Assembly: GCA_907165065.1 (NCBI GenBank)
Contig: OU015550.1
Location: forward strand, 6,607,501 to 6,671,500
DNA: 64,000 nt
Reading direction: 5' to 3'
DNA from: Caprimulgus europaeus
Taxonomy: Eukaryota > Chordata > Aves > Caprimulgiformes > Caprimulgidae
The notes beneath the pieces were generated by a model. The model had not been told where the DNA came from. It was given only the letters and a program-made list of their open reading frames with translations, and ran no database searches. A program made the translations under genes and the position numbers. This document shows, piece by piece, positions 13,260-25,800 of the stretch (position 1 is the first letter of the stretch; each line of letters starts with the position of its first letter).

Positions 13260-13440
13260 ATTGATAAGGGTTTCTCAGATTACTGGCAACGATTTACACA
13301 AACAATTTTGGTATTTTTGTTCAATTATTTGTGATTGGGTTTTTCGTCATTAATTGCCCTGCCATATAAATAGCAATATAATGTTAATGGATGATTAATT
13401 CAATTGTTGCCACCTTTTACCCTCACTCATACATAAGTGA
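13260..13440. promoter_or_regulatory. AT-rich island, candidate enhancer
   Basis: A compact AT-rich segment holds ACAATT, CAATTATTTG, CATTAATTG, ATATAAATAG and GATTAATTCAATTG words, which resemble SOX and homeodomain sites, placed close together. It is bounded by more GC-rich DNA on both sides and has no reading frame of note. A regulatory role is inferred from composition only. Confidence 0.25.
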
Positions 13441-14549
13441 ATGCAGCTGTTGTTCCCTTCTGCAGTGGATATTGATTGCCCAGTGAATCACTCATATCTT
13501 TATTCACGTGAAGGAAGGACTGACTGGAGAACAAGGGCTGGGGGAAACCTGACGTGTGTCTTCTGCCATGCCATGAACAGAGCCAGCAACCACGCTGGGA
13601 CTCTGCTTTTCCAGTCACACCTCCCTTTGCTGGTCACCGCCAGCCCCTCGCAGGACAGCGCAGCAGCATCGCAGCAGTCACAGGGTGTCCTCAGCCAGGC
13701 GGCTGGGAGACCATCAGGGCTGATTCTTCCACAGGAGCACATGGGGCATCTCCAGGGAAGCTAAAGTGATGCTCCAGCGCAGAGCTGCTGGGCGGGTGGG
13801 GATGGACAGATCTGTGCTGCCTCACATCAGCCGCAGCATCGGCTCCGTGTCAGGGTTGCTTCCCGTTTCCTGCTGAAATTGCCTCTCTCCTCGCCTGGAG
13901 CCGCGGTCTCTGGTGCTGTCGGAGGAGCTCAGCCATCATTTGCCAAGTTGTGTTGCAAGACAAGTCATTTTGGGACTGTGCCGGGGAGAGGGACGGCTGT
14001 CAGGCTCCTGTGTGTGCTGAGTAAACAGGACCACGTAATAGGGACTTAATTATAAAGCCTGATGGCATAAGGCTATTATGATTTGTGGAAAATTGGTCAT
14101 TAACTGTGGGAGTATGAAAAACAAACATTTTTTGCTGGCACTTCCACTCAGCCACACTGAACAAACATGCTGGAAAGCGTTGAAATGTAACACGTTATTC
14201 AAAGTGCTCAAACACGACGGGCTCGGTTTCACCGGGCTCCTGTCTGGGGGCTGCAGTGAGTTTGTTCTGACACAGCTACAGCCCAGATCACACAGCAGCT
14301 GTAAGCATCTTTCCACAAAACATAGCAGAGGACTGCTGGAGGTGCTGGGCAGCGATGGGTGGGCTGAAAAATAACGAGGAGGCAGGGCTCCACCTTTCCC
14401 ATGCGATGGACGCTTCCCACTGCCGGGACAACAGCTCCCAACCCTGTCCCTGTCCGAGATAAAGCACAAAAACCCCCCAGCTGGCGTCAGCCGGGGTGAC
14501 ACGTGCCAGTACTCCCAGATTCAAGTTTGTATCCAATCAACTATAGTAT

Positions 14550-15130
14550 TAATGAGAATTAGGTCACTTTTAATTAGCTGCAGTTAACATCGTAGATTCC
14601 TCTCTCCCAAACACATCGCTGCTTCTGCTGTTAACCATCAAGTCGTCTTTCTCAGAGCAATTATCCCATCAAAACTGGTTGCTTTCATGGTTAACAATTT
14701 TCATACTAATGCATTAATTGCCCCTGGCTTACCCACCGCCTAATCAGCAAGGTGGGTATTAGTTTCTGGAAGTGATTGATTTCAAGGGACTTAGGGCTTA
14801 ATTACATTTTAGCGAAGTCTGTTTGGAATCCTTAGAGAAGAGAGACATTTTCTGTTTGGCTTTGAACTTATCGCGTCGGAGGGATCTGAGGATCTAAATT
14901 ATTCCATTCATTCTTAAGCATGCTCGTCACGAGATGGTGGAGTTTTGTCACTTCTGATTCATCTTTGCCCAGAAGAGCTCACCCCAATTGTAGGGTTTGC
15001 ATTAATAAGTAAGTTTGCTTTAAAATATAATGATTACATTATATATATCTGCATGTCAGGGGTGGACAGAGTGATCTCTCAAAATGTAATTTGTATATCA
15101 GTCAGTTAACTCGATGGTTGGGGATGAAAT
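14550..15130. promoter_or_regulatory. AT-rich island with spaced inverted repeat, candidate enhancer
   Basis: The segment contains TTTTAATTAGCTGCAGTTAAC near 14569 (homeodomain-like, with an HNF1-like half), GCATTAATTG near 14711, TTAATTACATTTTAG near 14798 and a TATATATAT run near 15041. At 14730-14758 two perfect 8-base arms, TACCCACC and GGTGGGTA, face each other across 13 bases that include TAATC. Such motif clustering is common in deeply conserved developmental enhancers. That assignment is inference. Confidence 0.3.
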
Positions 15131-18000
15131 GTGCTATATAAATGCAAGACCCTAATTTATCTTCTTTCTTCTTGTGTCTCAACATAATTGCACCTTTATC
15201 GCCCACTCTCACTCACCAGAAACAAGAGCTGGAGGGCTGGGGCAGAGCAAGTGTCCATCTCCAGCAGTGCCTGTCCCTGACAGCACTTGTCTCCGTGGCT
15301 CCAGAGGACATTACAGAAACCTCAGGTGGCCACAGCTGGAATAAAATCAGCTGCCAGACATTTTTGATTTGCTTTCTCCACTTTGACTATCCAGAGATGG
15401 GATTAAACCCAGAAGTACAGTATTTGCATACCACAGGGGAAAAAGAATTAGGGCACCAGTCTAACAATCCTGGAGAGTCTGTTTTCTCCTAATCTTGCCT
15501 GTCCCATGTCTTTGTGTGACCCCATCAGCTGACTCTGCCTTTGGTGGCTGTTTTCTGCACAGCATGATCTCATTTCTTTCACTACTTTTTGCCACTTTTT
15601 AATTGTATTGACAATTCCCCCCGTGCTTGTATTGTCATCGTGGTACAAGAAAGGACAGATGATATTTCCCTGGTTAGTCATTGCTGCAAGTCCAAATGTG
15701 AGTCCCTCATACAGAATCTGGTGTAAAAACAGATAACTTGGTTTAAATGAGAATTGATACAAGCCCTTCAGGACCCTTGCTTGGATGAGAGATGGCACAT
15801 AGGGGGATTGAGCCAAAGAAATTCCTTCCTGCTACAAGGACACAGACATGTAGCCGTGACCTTCCTCTGCTCCTGCTGTTTTACCAGCTCAGGGATTTGT
15901 TGTGGCATCTTGGAACAAGGCTGGGAGAGGGCAGCGTTTGTGGAGCTGCTGTGCTGGGGCCAGCTCTGTGCTCCCCCCACCACCCGCGTGCTGGCCGCGG
16001 TGGGGCTGTGCTCAGCGATGCCCTCCCAGACCCTCAGCTCCATCCCTGCACAGAGCTGCCTCTCCTCCTTTTGCAGGGGCAGCAGATGCTCCCACGGGTC
16101 CGCAGGGCTCGGGCTCTGACTCCCCTTTACTGCTTCTGAAATCCACTTTTGTTATGATTGGAAACACTTCAGTGTCATCTGCCTGCAGCTCCGGAGGAAG
16201 CGATCTGCAGCTAATGCGTTGATTTCTAACGCTGCCAGTGGTCTGTGGGAGAGGGAGAGGGAAATGGGAGGATGAAAACCATTATAAAGCTTTTGTTTAC
16301 AACCTTTAGGAATTTCTTTACAGTCAGGGCCTTTTGAGGAGAAGTACAGACAGATCTCTCTGTTCCTGTCGTATTTTTGCCACGGGCTTATTATTTCTTC
16401 TTACAAATGGTCTCATTAATCAAATGCTCTGGGAACGCGTATGATCAGTGGTATCAAAATCACTAATCGTCATGAAGAAGCAATGAAATCCATTTTTGCC
16501 TACAGTCTGCTAGACCTGACTCACAGCAGGAGAGGCTTTCCCCACCTTCTCCCCAGCTCTAAGCCAAACGCTGGCAGGAACACCAGGCACCTGCAGGTTC
16601 CAGGAGAGGGGTGCCAATGCCAAACACAAAGACCAAGAAAAGCGTGTCCTGTGGGACTCAAGACAGTTGGAAAGCTTGAAATAATGTGCAATACTACAGA
16701 GAGACAAACCTGTGGGATCAGCTGATGTACCCAGGTACTGCATGGCTTCCAAAGCACAGGTACCAAACTGGAAGCGCCGGGGTTCGCAGGAGGTGACTGA
16801 TCTGCCCGTCTGGGTGGGTGCTTCCACTGGAGTTCTCTACAGCTGAATTGCTTTCACCAGCTTTAACTTATTTGGATCAAGCAATTAACAAACACACAAG
16901 TGGAGCAGGAATAGGACTGAAGAAATTCACAGCAAAGAAAGTCGTCCCTCTGACGTGCCCCAGGGTACCAGCATCCTCATCCCGAGGGCTGAGCACGTGG
17001 TGCTCCCTGGACCAAGGGCACATTAGGAGCCCAAAGCATCGTCACCCTCATCTAAAGACCTTCTGTCCTGCCCAAGCCCTGGCATGGTCTGAGTTGGCAG
17101 CTGGCTGCCCAGCACTGGCAGGATGGGGCTGGTGTGGGGACACAGGAGCGGTGGTGGTGGCTGTCTGCAGCTGCTGCGCTCGGGAGAAAAGCGGTGGAAG
17201 GGGAAGGGCTGGAGAAAGTGTTTTTATTCTTGAAAAATGATAAAACTTTGATAACTTCAAGCCAGCTCAAACGGCAGACAGGCAGCTCAGACAAATGTAT
17301 AAAACATCAAAAGGCAGAGGATGGAGAGCAGTGCCTGAGAGCTCCAAATATAGCTTGCCGCAATGTAATTCACTCCTGAAGCAGAAAGGAGAAACTTCAC
17401 CATAGCGTGTTGTGTTGCAGCCCCATTTCCACATGTGCAATGAGCCAAGATGAAAAGGATTTCAGAGACCTGTGCCTCACTCTAAGTGATTGAATTAAAA
17501 ACCCCAGAAAAATGAAATCTGCATAATAAGTTAACAGAGGATACGCTGAAAATGGGGCTAAAACACTTTGCAGCTTGCTGAAGAGAGAAAGAAATAGCCC
17601 AAACCGCCCCAAAACCCAGCATGTGGAGACTGAAATGATGACAAAGATAGACAGGATATATTTGGAACTCAGGTTTTGTAGCTCACTGAATAAGGTGTTT
17701 AAACATTTTATTTGCAGTTCCAGTTTAGCTGTGAGGTCCCAGCGGTGCCGCTGCCCCTCAGCCCCCACCAAGGGGACGTTTCCCCCGTGGTGCCCGTCGC
17801 AGCTCAGGGCAGCGGCCGGGGCAAACGCGGTGTTAGCGCAGGAGAGCTCGGCCGGGAGCTCGGTGCAGGACAAGACACCCTGTGGCATGGTAATTATATG
17901 TTTGACTTTTCTGGAATTACCAGCTAATTTATTCCTTCTGACTCGGGCAATTCTCTTCAATAAGCTGTAAATATTACCCATTCATCTGGCTTCTGCTTCT
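15131..18000. other. Non-coding block, overlapping chance frames
   Basis: Mixed GC content. The region 15750-16220 is open in several frames on both strands, including 15754-16119 plus and 15768-16043 minus, which suggests base composition rather than selection. A 194-codon minus-strand frame (17397-17981) has hydrophobic stretches but no recognisable domain. A CpG-dense patch inside it is listed separately. Confidence 0.4.
17740..17875. other. Small CpG-dense patch
   Basis: By eye there are roughly 15 CpG dinucleotides in about 135 bp, well above the surrounding DNA, with GC content near 70 percent. It is much shorter than a standard CpG island. It could be a remnant of an unmethylated element or local GC-biased gene conversion. 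Confidence 0.35.
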
Positions 18001-18004
18001 GTAT

Positions 18005-18190
18005 CATTAAACAGGAGAAGGTCTCTGGATAAGCAAGTGGGTGTAGTAAGAATCTCATTATTAGTCAATACTAATTAATGTCCACTTAAACTAATTATTA
18101 ACTGGGTTTAATAATTTGTAATTCTGACCTCACTAAATAACCAGAAATTATGACAGGGGATGCTCAGCTGAGAACCCCATTAACTATTTG
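18005..18190. promoter_or_regulatory. AT-rich island, candidate enhancer
   Basis: The interval has a tight cluster of homeodomain-like words: CATTATTAGTCAAT, ACTAATTAATG, CTAATTATTAAC, TTTAATAATTTGTAATTC. GC content drops to roughly one third, against a CpG-dense patch just upstream at 17.8 kb. No coding signal is seen. Function is inferred. Confidence 0.28.
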
Positions 18191-18519
18191 TTGCAAGGGG
18201 TCTTTTTTGTGAGTCACGTGGCGGTTGACACTGTCCCATGCCCTGTCAGTAAATTGATATCTGACAGATACAAATGTTATCCACCTGCATTTCTAGAGCA
18301 GCCTGAGTGCTCCAGACCTGGTGTGCAGAGCACCAAGATGCTGGAACAGACCCAGGCAGGATGTCATAAGGGCTGGATCATCCTCCCAGGAGCCATGAGA
18401 GCACATAACAGGGAACTAAGAAGCTTTCATCAGCAGCGGGGGGATGAGGAATAGGCCTGCCCCTAATCTCTAAGCAGAAAGCTTCTCCAGTGAGCATTTC
18501 TCTTTCTGTTGGTATGATT

Positions 18520-18780
18520 GCTAAATATACAAGTTATGTGAAGATAAAAAAAATCATTAAAATTAAATTATTTCAGCGATACAAGTTTATGGCTATATAA
18601 GTACATTAAAAGACCAACTTTGTGGGTCTTTATGTGCTTAATAAAACTGAATAATTTTTCTGAAAAAATCTTTGGTGGCAGTAACAAGTAAATTTTTTAT
18701 TTCCATTTGACTTCAAGCATACTCCAGGTATATAAAGAAAAGAGGTTGCTATATTTCAAACCACATGTTTCCATATTGGG
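18520..18780. promoter_or_regulatory. AT-rich island, candidate enhancer
   Basis: An AT-rich interval with ATCATTAAAATTAAATT, GGCTATATAAG and TGCTTAATAAAACTG words and several A/T homopolymers. A SINE tail or chance low complexity cannot be excluded, but no element ends or duplicated target sites were seen. Confidence 0.22.
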
Positions 18781-19432
18781 ATGAATGACAATTCTAGGGC
18801 AGAGGAAAAAAAAAAAGAGAGAATGATGTGTAGATTATCTCTTCCTCACAGCATGGTCCGAGGGTCAAACTGTTGCTAGTGGAGAGTGCTGAAAAAGAGA
18901 TGGAAAAGGACAAAAAAAAGCCCTAAACCACACATCATTCTGGACAAATCTGGCTGGAAGAGATTTCTCTGTTCAGAGCTCCCTGGGCACTGGGGTTTAT
19001 GTGAAATCTGTGTCCACCTTTGAGGACCACATCATGCCCTCAGGAGGGCAAACACAGCAAGTGACCGTAACTCTGGCCCTTACTGAGCGAGGCAGAAGTG
19101 TGAATAAGGTGATTTTGTTTCTCCAAGTGGCATTTTCAGAGAAGGTGGCTGCAAGTTTTCATGAGCTGTTAATCATTTAACGAACAGAGTGGCATTTCCA
19201 GGTCAAGCTTAACCCAGGATAAATACATATGTTGTGGTGAGGCTACAGCTTTGTGTTTATCCTTGTAGGAAAAGGCAATTCTAGAGCAGTCACATTGCCT
19301 CAGTCTATAGAACCTGCAGTTCACTATCATTATTACAGTGCGTTCCCTGGTTGTATTTAAGGGAGTAACACCTATCCTAGTGTTTATTTCTGCATACAAT
19401 GTATGTAAATGTAAGGGTCTGTCTCTTTGCAG

Positions 19433-19492
19433 CCAACTGGAGGAAAAAGAGGCCAAAGAAAAATGATGGAAAAGTAGAGGAATGTCAGTACT
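19433..19492 (+). other. Candidate unannotated 60-bp exon
   Basis: A good acceptor (pyrimidine-rich TCTGTCTCTTTGCAG, ending at 19432) precedes the interval, and a strong donor match, GTGAGTG, starts at 19493. The interval is 60 bp, so it would preserve frame. In the frame with two bases of a split codon first, it is open and encodes a lysine/arginine-rich run containing RKKRPKK, then DGKVEECQY. If the donor is skipped, the frame stays open to a TAA ending at 19605 and adds cysteine-rich ECQYCECCKN. I do not recognise the protein. Good splice motifs occur by chance in 64 kb, so this is only a candidate coding or lncRNA exon. Confidence 0.2.
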
Positions 19493-22400
19493 GTGAGTGT
19501 TGCAAGAATCCTGAAAAAACACATTTCTCTTTAAATGGAAATGGGCTAAAAATCTGCACGATCAAACCAGCACCTCCCGAGCACCGGGCTTGCTTTCCAT
19601 TTTAATCCTTTTTCATCCTCCTTCTCCCAGGATGAAAGGGAAGAAAAAGTTCCCTAATCAGATTCATTTGTTACAAGCAGAGGTTGCTCATGTTGGGCCC
19701 TACTTCTCTGGAGCGTGGTTTCCTTTGCCAGCAGTCTCGCTGTCAGCGCAGCCATCAGAGGACCTTGTAGCACAATAGAAAACATTCACTGCTCATTAAA
19801 ATCCTGAGCGGTGCTTAACAATCTCTAGGTGCATATGTAAAGGTATTTCTTGCACTGGCTCTCCCAGTGTCGATTCTGAAGGTGGGTTTATTGTGGCTTC
19901 TGACCATCCTCCTGCAGCGAGACCTCTCGGGAACTTTCACCTCTGAATGCAGGAGCTTCTGGCAGCAGATGCTGGTCGAGGACGTTCCTCCCAAAGGAAC
20001 CTCTGCCAAGAGACAAAAGAGGAATTTTGCTGAGTTTACTTGTTTAAGATTTTCCCCAGTCTTTTTATTTCTCTGCCTACCTACTCACATGGACTGAGCA
20101 GGTCCCTGGGGCAGGGGCAGGACCTGGCCAGGGCTGTCCTGTCCTCCCGGGGTGCCCAGGCCCCTCCCATACCCCGTGTCCTGCCGAGGGGCTGCCCAGG
20201 CTGCGCAGTGCCAGGAGCATTTCCCACCCAGCTCATCTTGGACTTCATTCAGTTCATACGGTAACGAGACCAGCGAGGCACAGTGCCACAAGGTGATATA
20301 TCACAGGTCCCAATCCTTAGGGATTAGAGGACTTCATGGTAAAACAGATTATTAGTTAAACATTGGTGTGTTTGTGGTTGAATAATTGCTCGAGCTGAAC
20401 TCCTCTTCAATCAGCACCCTGTGCTGGCAGTGCCGTGCATCACAAACACGGGCTCAGCCGGGCTCTTTCCCAGCGGCCCTGGAGACAGCAGCAGGAATCA
20501 ATAATAAATTTAAAACCTGGCAGGTTTCAGGCTGCTTGAGCTCCTGAGACCAGAAACCCCCGACACAGGCGGCAAGGCCAATGAAAATGTTGTTCCCGTG
20601 TTCATTTAGCTTGTGGATAAAAGGTATAAAAGGCCGAGATTAATGACCCACTTCTCACATCCACCCTGGCAGGTATATAGGAGGATGTGGCTCTGAGATG
20701 GGTGAGGGATGAGTGGCTGGACCCAGGCTGTGCTCAAACACCTCCTGCTCTGTGATGGTGATTGTTGCCAAGAAGCATTTTTCCTGCATACCCAGTAAAC
20801 GGGTGCATTAGGGACACGTGTGACCCTGGCCAGCCCTGCTCTGTGGTTTCTGGTGAGGGACAGGACCGTGGTTTCGAGGTCGCTTTCCTTGTTCTGTCCA
20901 TTGGAGAGAAGAGTGTTGCTGAGCACAGGCAGCACTTTGGGCAGGTGCTGGGAACTGCAGTGGCCAGGAGCTTCTCCATCAGCTCCTTCCTCAGAGGATG
21001 GAGCTTTCTAATGGCAAATCTGCCAAGGGATGGATGGGCTGTGCCCTGGGCTCAGCCTGTGCCACCAAAGCCATCTCCATCCAGGTGACATGGCACAGGG
21101 TACCCACAGCTGGCTCAGGGTTGGGTGTTGCTGGAGGGGACAGCAGTGGCAGGAGGGGACGGTGCTGGCACAGCTGATGTGCCCAGACTGCAGCCCCTCT
21201 GCCCTGCTCACGGGCAGCCTCCAGCACCCGTGGGCAGCTGCTGCTGCCAGAGCTGCTGCTCTTGGCTTTCCTCAGGTACTGAAGTGATTCAGCACGTCCC
21301 AGAAGCTCACTTGGGGATATTACAGAAACCTCCTAACCACTTTAAGCTATTTTAAGAATAAGGGAAAAGAAATAGGAGCTCTGTGGTACCGGTGTAACTG
21401 CTGCGAGCTGTAACCTCGCTGGGCAAAGCCACGGCTGCAGCACGTAAGCGAGGGTTCAGCGTCGCTGGAAGCTATTTCCTATTCCTCTTTTGCTCTTGCT
21501 GATTTATATTGTTGCTGAGGAATGAAGTGTTAAAAGTAAATCAATAGATTGTGGCGAGGCTCCCCGTGGCCAGCAATACCTTTTTGTCACGTTGCAGTGT
21601 AAGGGCACGAGGCAGCCTTGGATTAACCCACGTCCCTGCAAACCCCCCGGTGCCATCCCCCAGAGCCGGGCGCTGTGCGGGGCACTCGCTGCTTCTCCGC
21701 TTCAGTCCGAGCTCTTCTGGCCACGGCCGTGCGTGCCCCAGGCTGCAGACACCAGCAGAGACCTGAAGGCATCTGGAATGGTGCTTCCAAAAATAACTTA
21801 TTGACATTAATGGGCCAGATCAAAGCAAAAAGAGTTGGAAAGTAGCCCAGATGAAAGAACATGTAAAAGGTAGAGTGAAACGATGCCAGTTAGGGATGGA
21901 GGAGAGGGGCAAGTAGGGAGGGACCCACTGGGAGTGAGACATCTGTACCAGGAGTCAGTGGGAGTGAGTGAAATGTGAGGCTAGGATGAGGCAGAGGCTG
22001 GGAGAAACACCTTCTCCCATCTGCTGCTGCCTTTTACCTGCCCCTTTCCATGGGTGAGGACAATGGCATTTGGCAAAAATTAGTCAATAATTTCTTCTTC
22101 TCAGAGTCCATTTCACTTTGGGTCACACAGCTGCTTCAGCCCAGCTCTCCAGCAGCGTCAGGAGCCCAGTGGCAGCGCTGATGAGCTGCCACTTGTCTTT
22201 GCAGTTGTCTGGATACCCTCCATGACTCCTTTAACCACTTTTCTATCCTCATGGCGCTGAGCAGATGATCCACAGTGCTCAGCACCATGTGTTCACTGAG
22301 GGTGTTGGGATCCCAGGGGCTGTGGAATATTTATAGGAAATTATACAGCTGGTTGAAACTTTGCTGTTGCTTTTTCCCCCCCAAGAAATGCTTGTCCTTT

Positions 22401-22767
22401 TTAAACTCTGAGCAAAACAGTTTAAATAGATCAAGACTTGCTTCCAACACAGCTTGCAGTGTGACTTTCCCCAGAACAGAGGACATTATTTCAAAATCCA
22501 TTACTCCATGTCATTTGTTCAGAGGCTTTGCCATTGACAGGCGTCAGCCCAGACAGATCGTCCTGCAGCTCCCTCTGCGCCCAACGCGGCGACGCCGCTG
22601 AGGTTTGACCTTCACCTGGCTGAGCTCCCTGGGCATCAGCTCCAGAGCTCGCTGGTCACCTCTGGGGATGGCAAATGCCATCTTTGGTTCAGAGACATGG
22701 GAAGGGAGAACAGAGGGTTGAGCTGTGGCTGAGCACGCTGCTTGGCAGCAGAAATTCCCACAGGTGG

Positions 22768-22806
22768 GAGGCTCAGGCAGGTGAGGCTCAGGCAGGTGAG
22801 GCTCAG
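22768..22806. repeat. 15-bp tandem repeat (2.6 copies)
   Basis: The unit GAGGCTCAGGCAGGT is repeated from 22768 and again from 22783, with a partial third copy from 22798. Because 15 is a multiple of three, it shows up as a short amino-acid repeat in overlapping frames, which should not be taken as coding evidence. Confidence 0.85.
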
Positions 22807-25800
22807 ACCTGCCTCTCCCAAACACAACACGCAGCCCTGGGGTCTGTGCCACTTGGAGAGAGCGTGGCACCTCCGTGGGGAGCAGACATGGGCTGTTCCC
22901 AGCGTTGGGGTTCGAGTGTCTCATTCTATTCAGGCCAAGCTACCGCTGACTCCCCCCACCCTGCGCCATTTGCATTTCTGTCCTCCTTGGTCGCTTGAAT
23001 TTGACAGCTCTTATTCATCCTCTCTCCCTGGCCAGTAACCTTGGCATTCAGCTCCATCCTGTTCTCCTGAGGATGGGATTAATTAGATGCTAAAACTGTC
23101 ACTGAGCTACCACGGCAGAACCCTTCGCAGCCGGTGACCTGTGCTCTCCCCGGAGCGCAGCCGCTGGCAGCAGCTTTCCCGCGCCCGGGCACAGACCAAA
23201 TGGCATCACCAAGGGTCTGCACCAAAAACTGTCCCTGCTGATGGTCCCAGGAGGGGGGCAAAGGCATCAGCAGAGCGAGAGCATGAGGGGTTTGCAAAGA
23301 TCTCGGATCAAGAGCGGGTGCTGTCTGTGGCCAAGCCCGTGCCCGTTCCCATCAATCTGTGTTCGGAGGGGGCTGAGCCCCAGCTGGGGATGGCACTGAA
23401 CACGCCCAGGTTTGCTGCTGTTGTTTATTCAGGTTCACCAGTTTGGCTGGATTCAGCCCCTGCTTTGATGTATCACAGCTTACTGGAGAACAACAAATCT
23501 GAATGGAGTTTGAGATGCAGAGATCTCATTGTAATGAATGTTTATGTGGACTGTCAAACTGGAGCTACTTCTGTATTCCTTCTGATTAATTACAAGCATG
23601 CGATTTTTAGCAATATTATGCTCAAATCCCACACTTATTTCCACCTTTTCTAAAAAAAGGTCAAGGCAAGCTGTGAGAAGATTTTCATTCTTAACAACCT
23701 GTGTCTGTGACATTTCAGTTCTTCGTATCTGAGCGATGAAAAGAAACGCTGAGCCGTGCTCACCTCGCTGTGCCGCGTGAGGGGAGCTTCATTCTACACA
23801 CAAGTATTTTGTTAAATGTATCAAAAATGAGGCAGTCCCAGGCCTTATCTCGTTTGAATCACAGTCCAGAGTCATTGGTTACAGGGAGCAAAATCATATG
23901 AGCTGGTTGCAAATGGTGAGCAAAAGGAAGGAGGGGGAGGGAAGGCGTAAAAGCAAGAGGAGATGTCCCGGGGGCTGTTGGTGCCTCCCAGACCCGTCCT
24001 GCTCTGCACTTTCCACTTCAGCAGTACCAAACTCGATCCGTCCTGCAGAGCTCAGTTAAGATCAAAAGGGACTTTGCAGCAGAGATCACAGGGATGAGTG
24101 GAACAAGCACCAAACATTGTCTAAGATTGAAGAATTTTCATTTCCAATTTCAGAACTGTCATAAAAGTGGAACAGGTTCAGACACCTGAGGGACTTACAG
24201 TAGCCTCGTTGCTTACCATGGGCAACCAAAGAGATTATTCCATGTAACTAGGGGTGTCTGCCTTTCTGCATTTTGGAAATACTCAGAATTTTTATCTAGC
24301 AGAGTATTTTAACCTTTCCTACCTAGTGCATTTGGAAAATTAGTTGGATACATTTCACATGCAAAAGACCAGGATTTTTCCAGGTTTTTGGGGGATTTTT
24401 TTTTCAAATTTTCCTCAGTTCTTTGCAACTGATATGCACAAGATGTGTCTCTGGTTGGTGGATGTATGCACGTGCACACAGGTACCAGTCAGTGCAGAGG
24501 CACACTACTGAGACAGAACACACCTTGCAGTAGCAGAGTTTGAGGGGACACAGTGCCACAGCAGCCTGATCCCATCAGTTCCCATGGCATCAACTTCTCG
24601 TGTCGTTTCACATCTCACTGAGAGAGGCATGCACCTCATGAGGCTCAACAAGTCTTGGAAATCTAAAGACAAAGCTCTCTCTTTCCTCCAGCAAGATGTT
24701 GCTGCTATTTAAGGTCTATTATCCTCCCTCTGCTCAGACTTTGCTGCCACAAGTGTTATAAATGGGCTGGGTATAGAGGGAAGAGACGAGACCCCCAGGG
24801 TAGCAATTACTAGAACTGAATTGTCTGATGCAAAAGGCAGCATTACCCTGGTGTAATTTGATCATAAAATAAATTGCATTGCCCATAAACTCGCTGAACA
24901 GTAGAGTTTCCCCCACAGTTGTTTCCATGCCTTTGGAGCCAGAAGTACCGCAGGGAAATAGCCCAGCCCTGGCCTGCTGTGGCCACAGCCGCACCGAGAC
25001 TCGGCGGAAAACTGTCACAGAACATGAGCAAATGAATATTCATAATGAGATTAAACTCATCTTTGACATGGTGCCAATGCTAATCTTCCCCAACCAGGCC
25101 TGGGTGAATATTGTGTGGAAAAATGTCCCTACACTCTTGAGCAGCAGCTCTCGAGTCTCTCGCAGGAAGGTCTTATCCATTGTGGGCCCAGTGGGCTCCT
25201 GCCCACCAACCCCTCCAGCACCCACCCCTGAGCCAGACAGGAGCAGAGCACCAGGGGGTCAAACCCAGAGCCATGCTCCAAAACCCCAGCACTTCCCACC
25301 AGCCCCCCAACTCCGAGGACTTCACACCCAGCGGGGTCCCCAGCCAGGGACATGGACACCTCAGGTGTGGGAGTTGTGGAGCTGATCACAGGTCCCGGTC
25401 AGCCTGGTGCAGAGCAGCTCTGATGACAGGGATCCTTCCAGGCAGGCAGGGAACAGGCACTCACACCTCTCCAGATCGGGGTGCTGGGGCTGGTGGAACA
25501 TCAGCAGGTTTGAAGTGGGTCAGTGTTTGTACAGGGAACCTGCAGGGAAAAAGCAGTAGGAGATGACATTTATACACCAGGATGGTCTGACAGCGAACTA
25601 GTGCCCTGTTTGATGGTGGGAGATGTTGCTGTATTTTAGATTAGACTGAAACTCCAATTATTTGTGGTTGTCAGAAATTCCAGCATATAAACCAAAACCT
25701 GCAGTCCAGGCAGAAAGCAGGGTGGGGGCTGTGCTGGGCATCTGGAAGATGAAAGACAGTCGGTGGCCATAGCTTGGTTGGATATATAACATTAATAACC

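Noticed and set aside
17397-17981. 194-codon minus-strand ORF with hydrophobic segments
   Set aside because: No recognisable family. Such a length is expected occasionally by chance across six frames of 64 kb, and a plus-strand frame overlaps it.
22278-22298. RE1/NRSF-like GCTCAGCACCATG
   Set aside because: The left half matches but the required right half (GGACAG-type) is absent.
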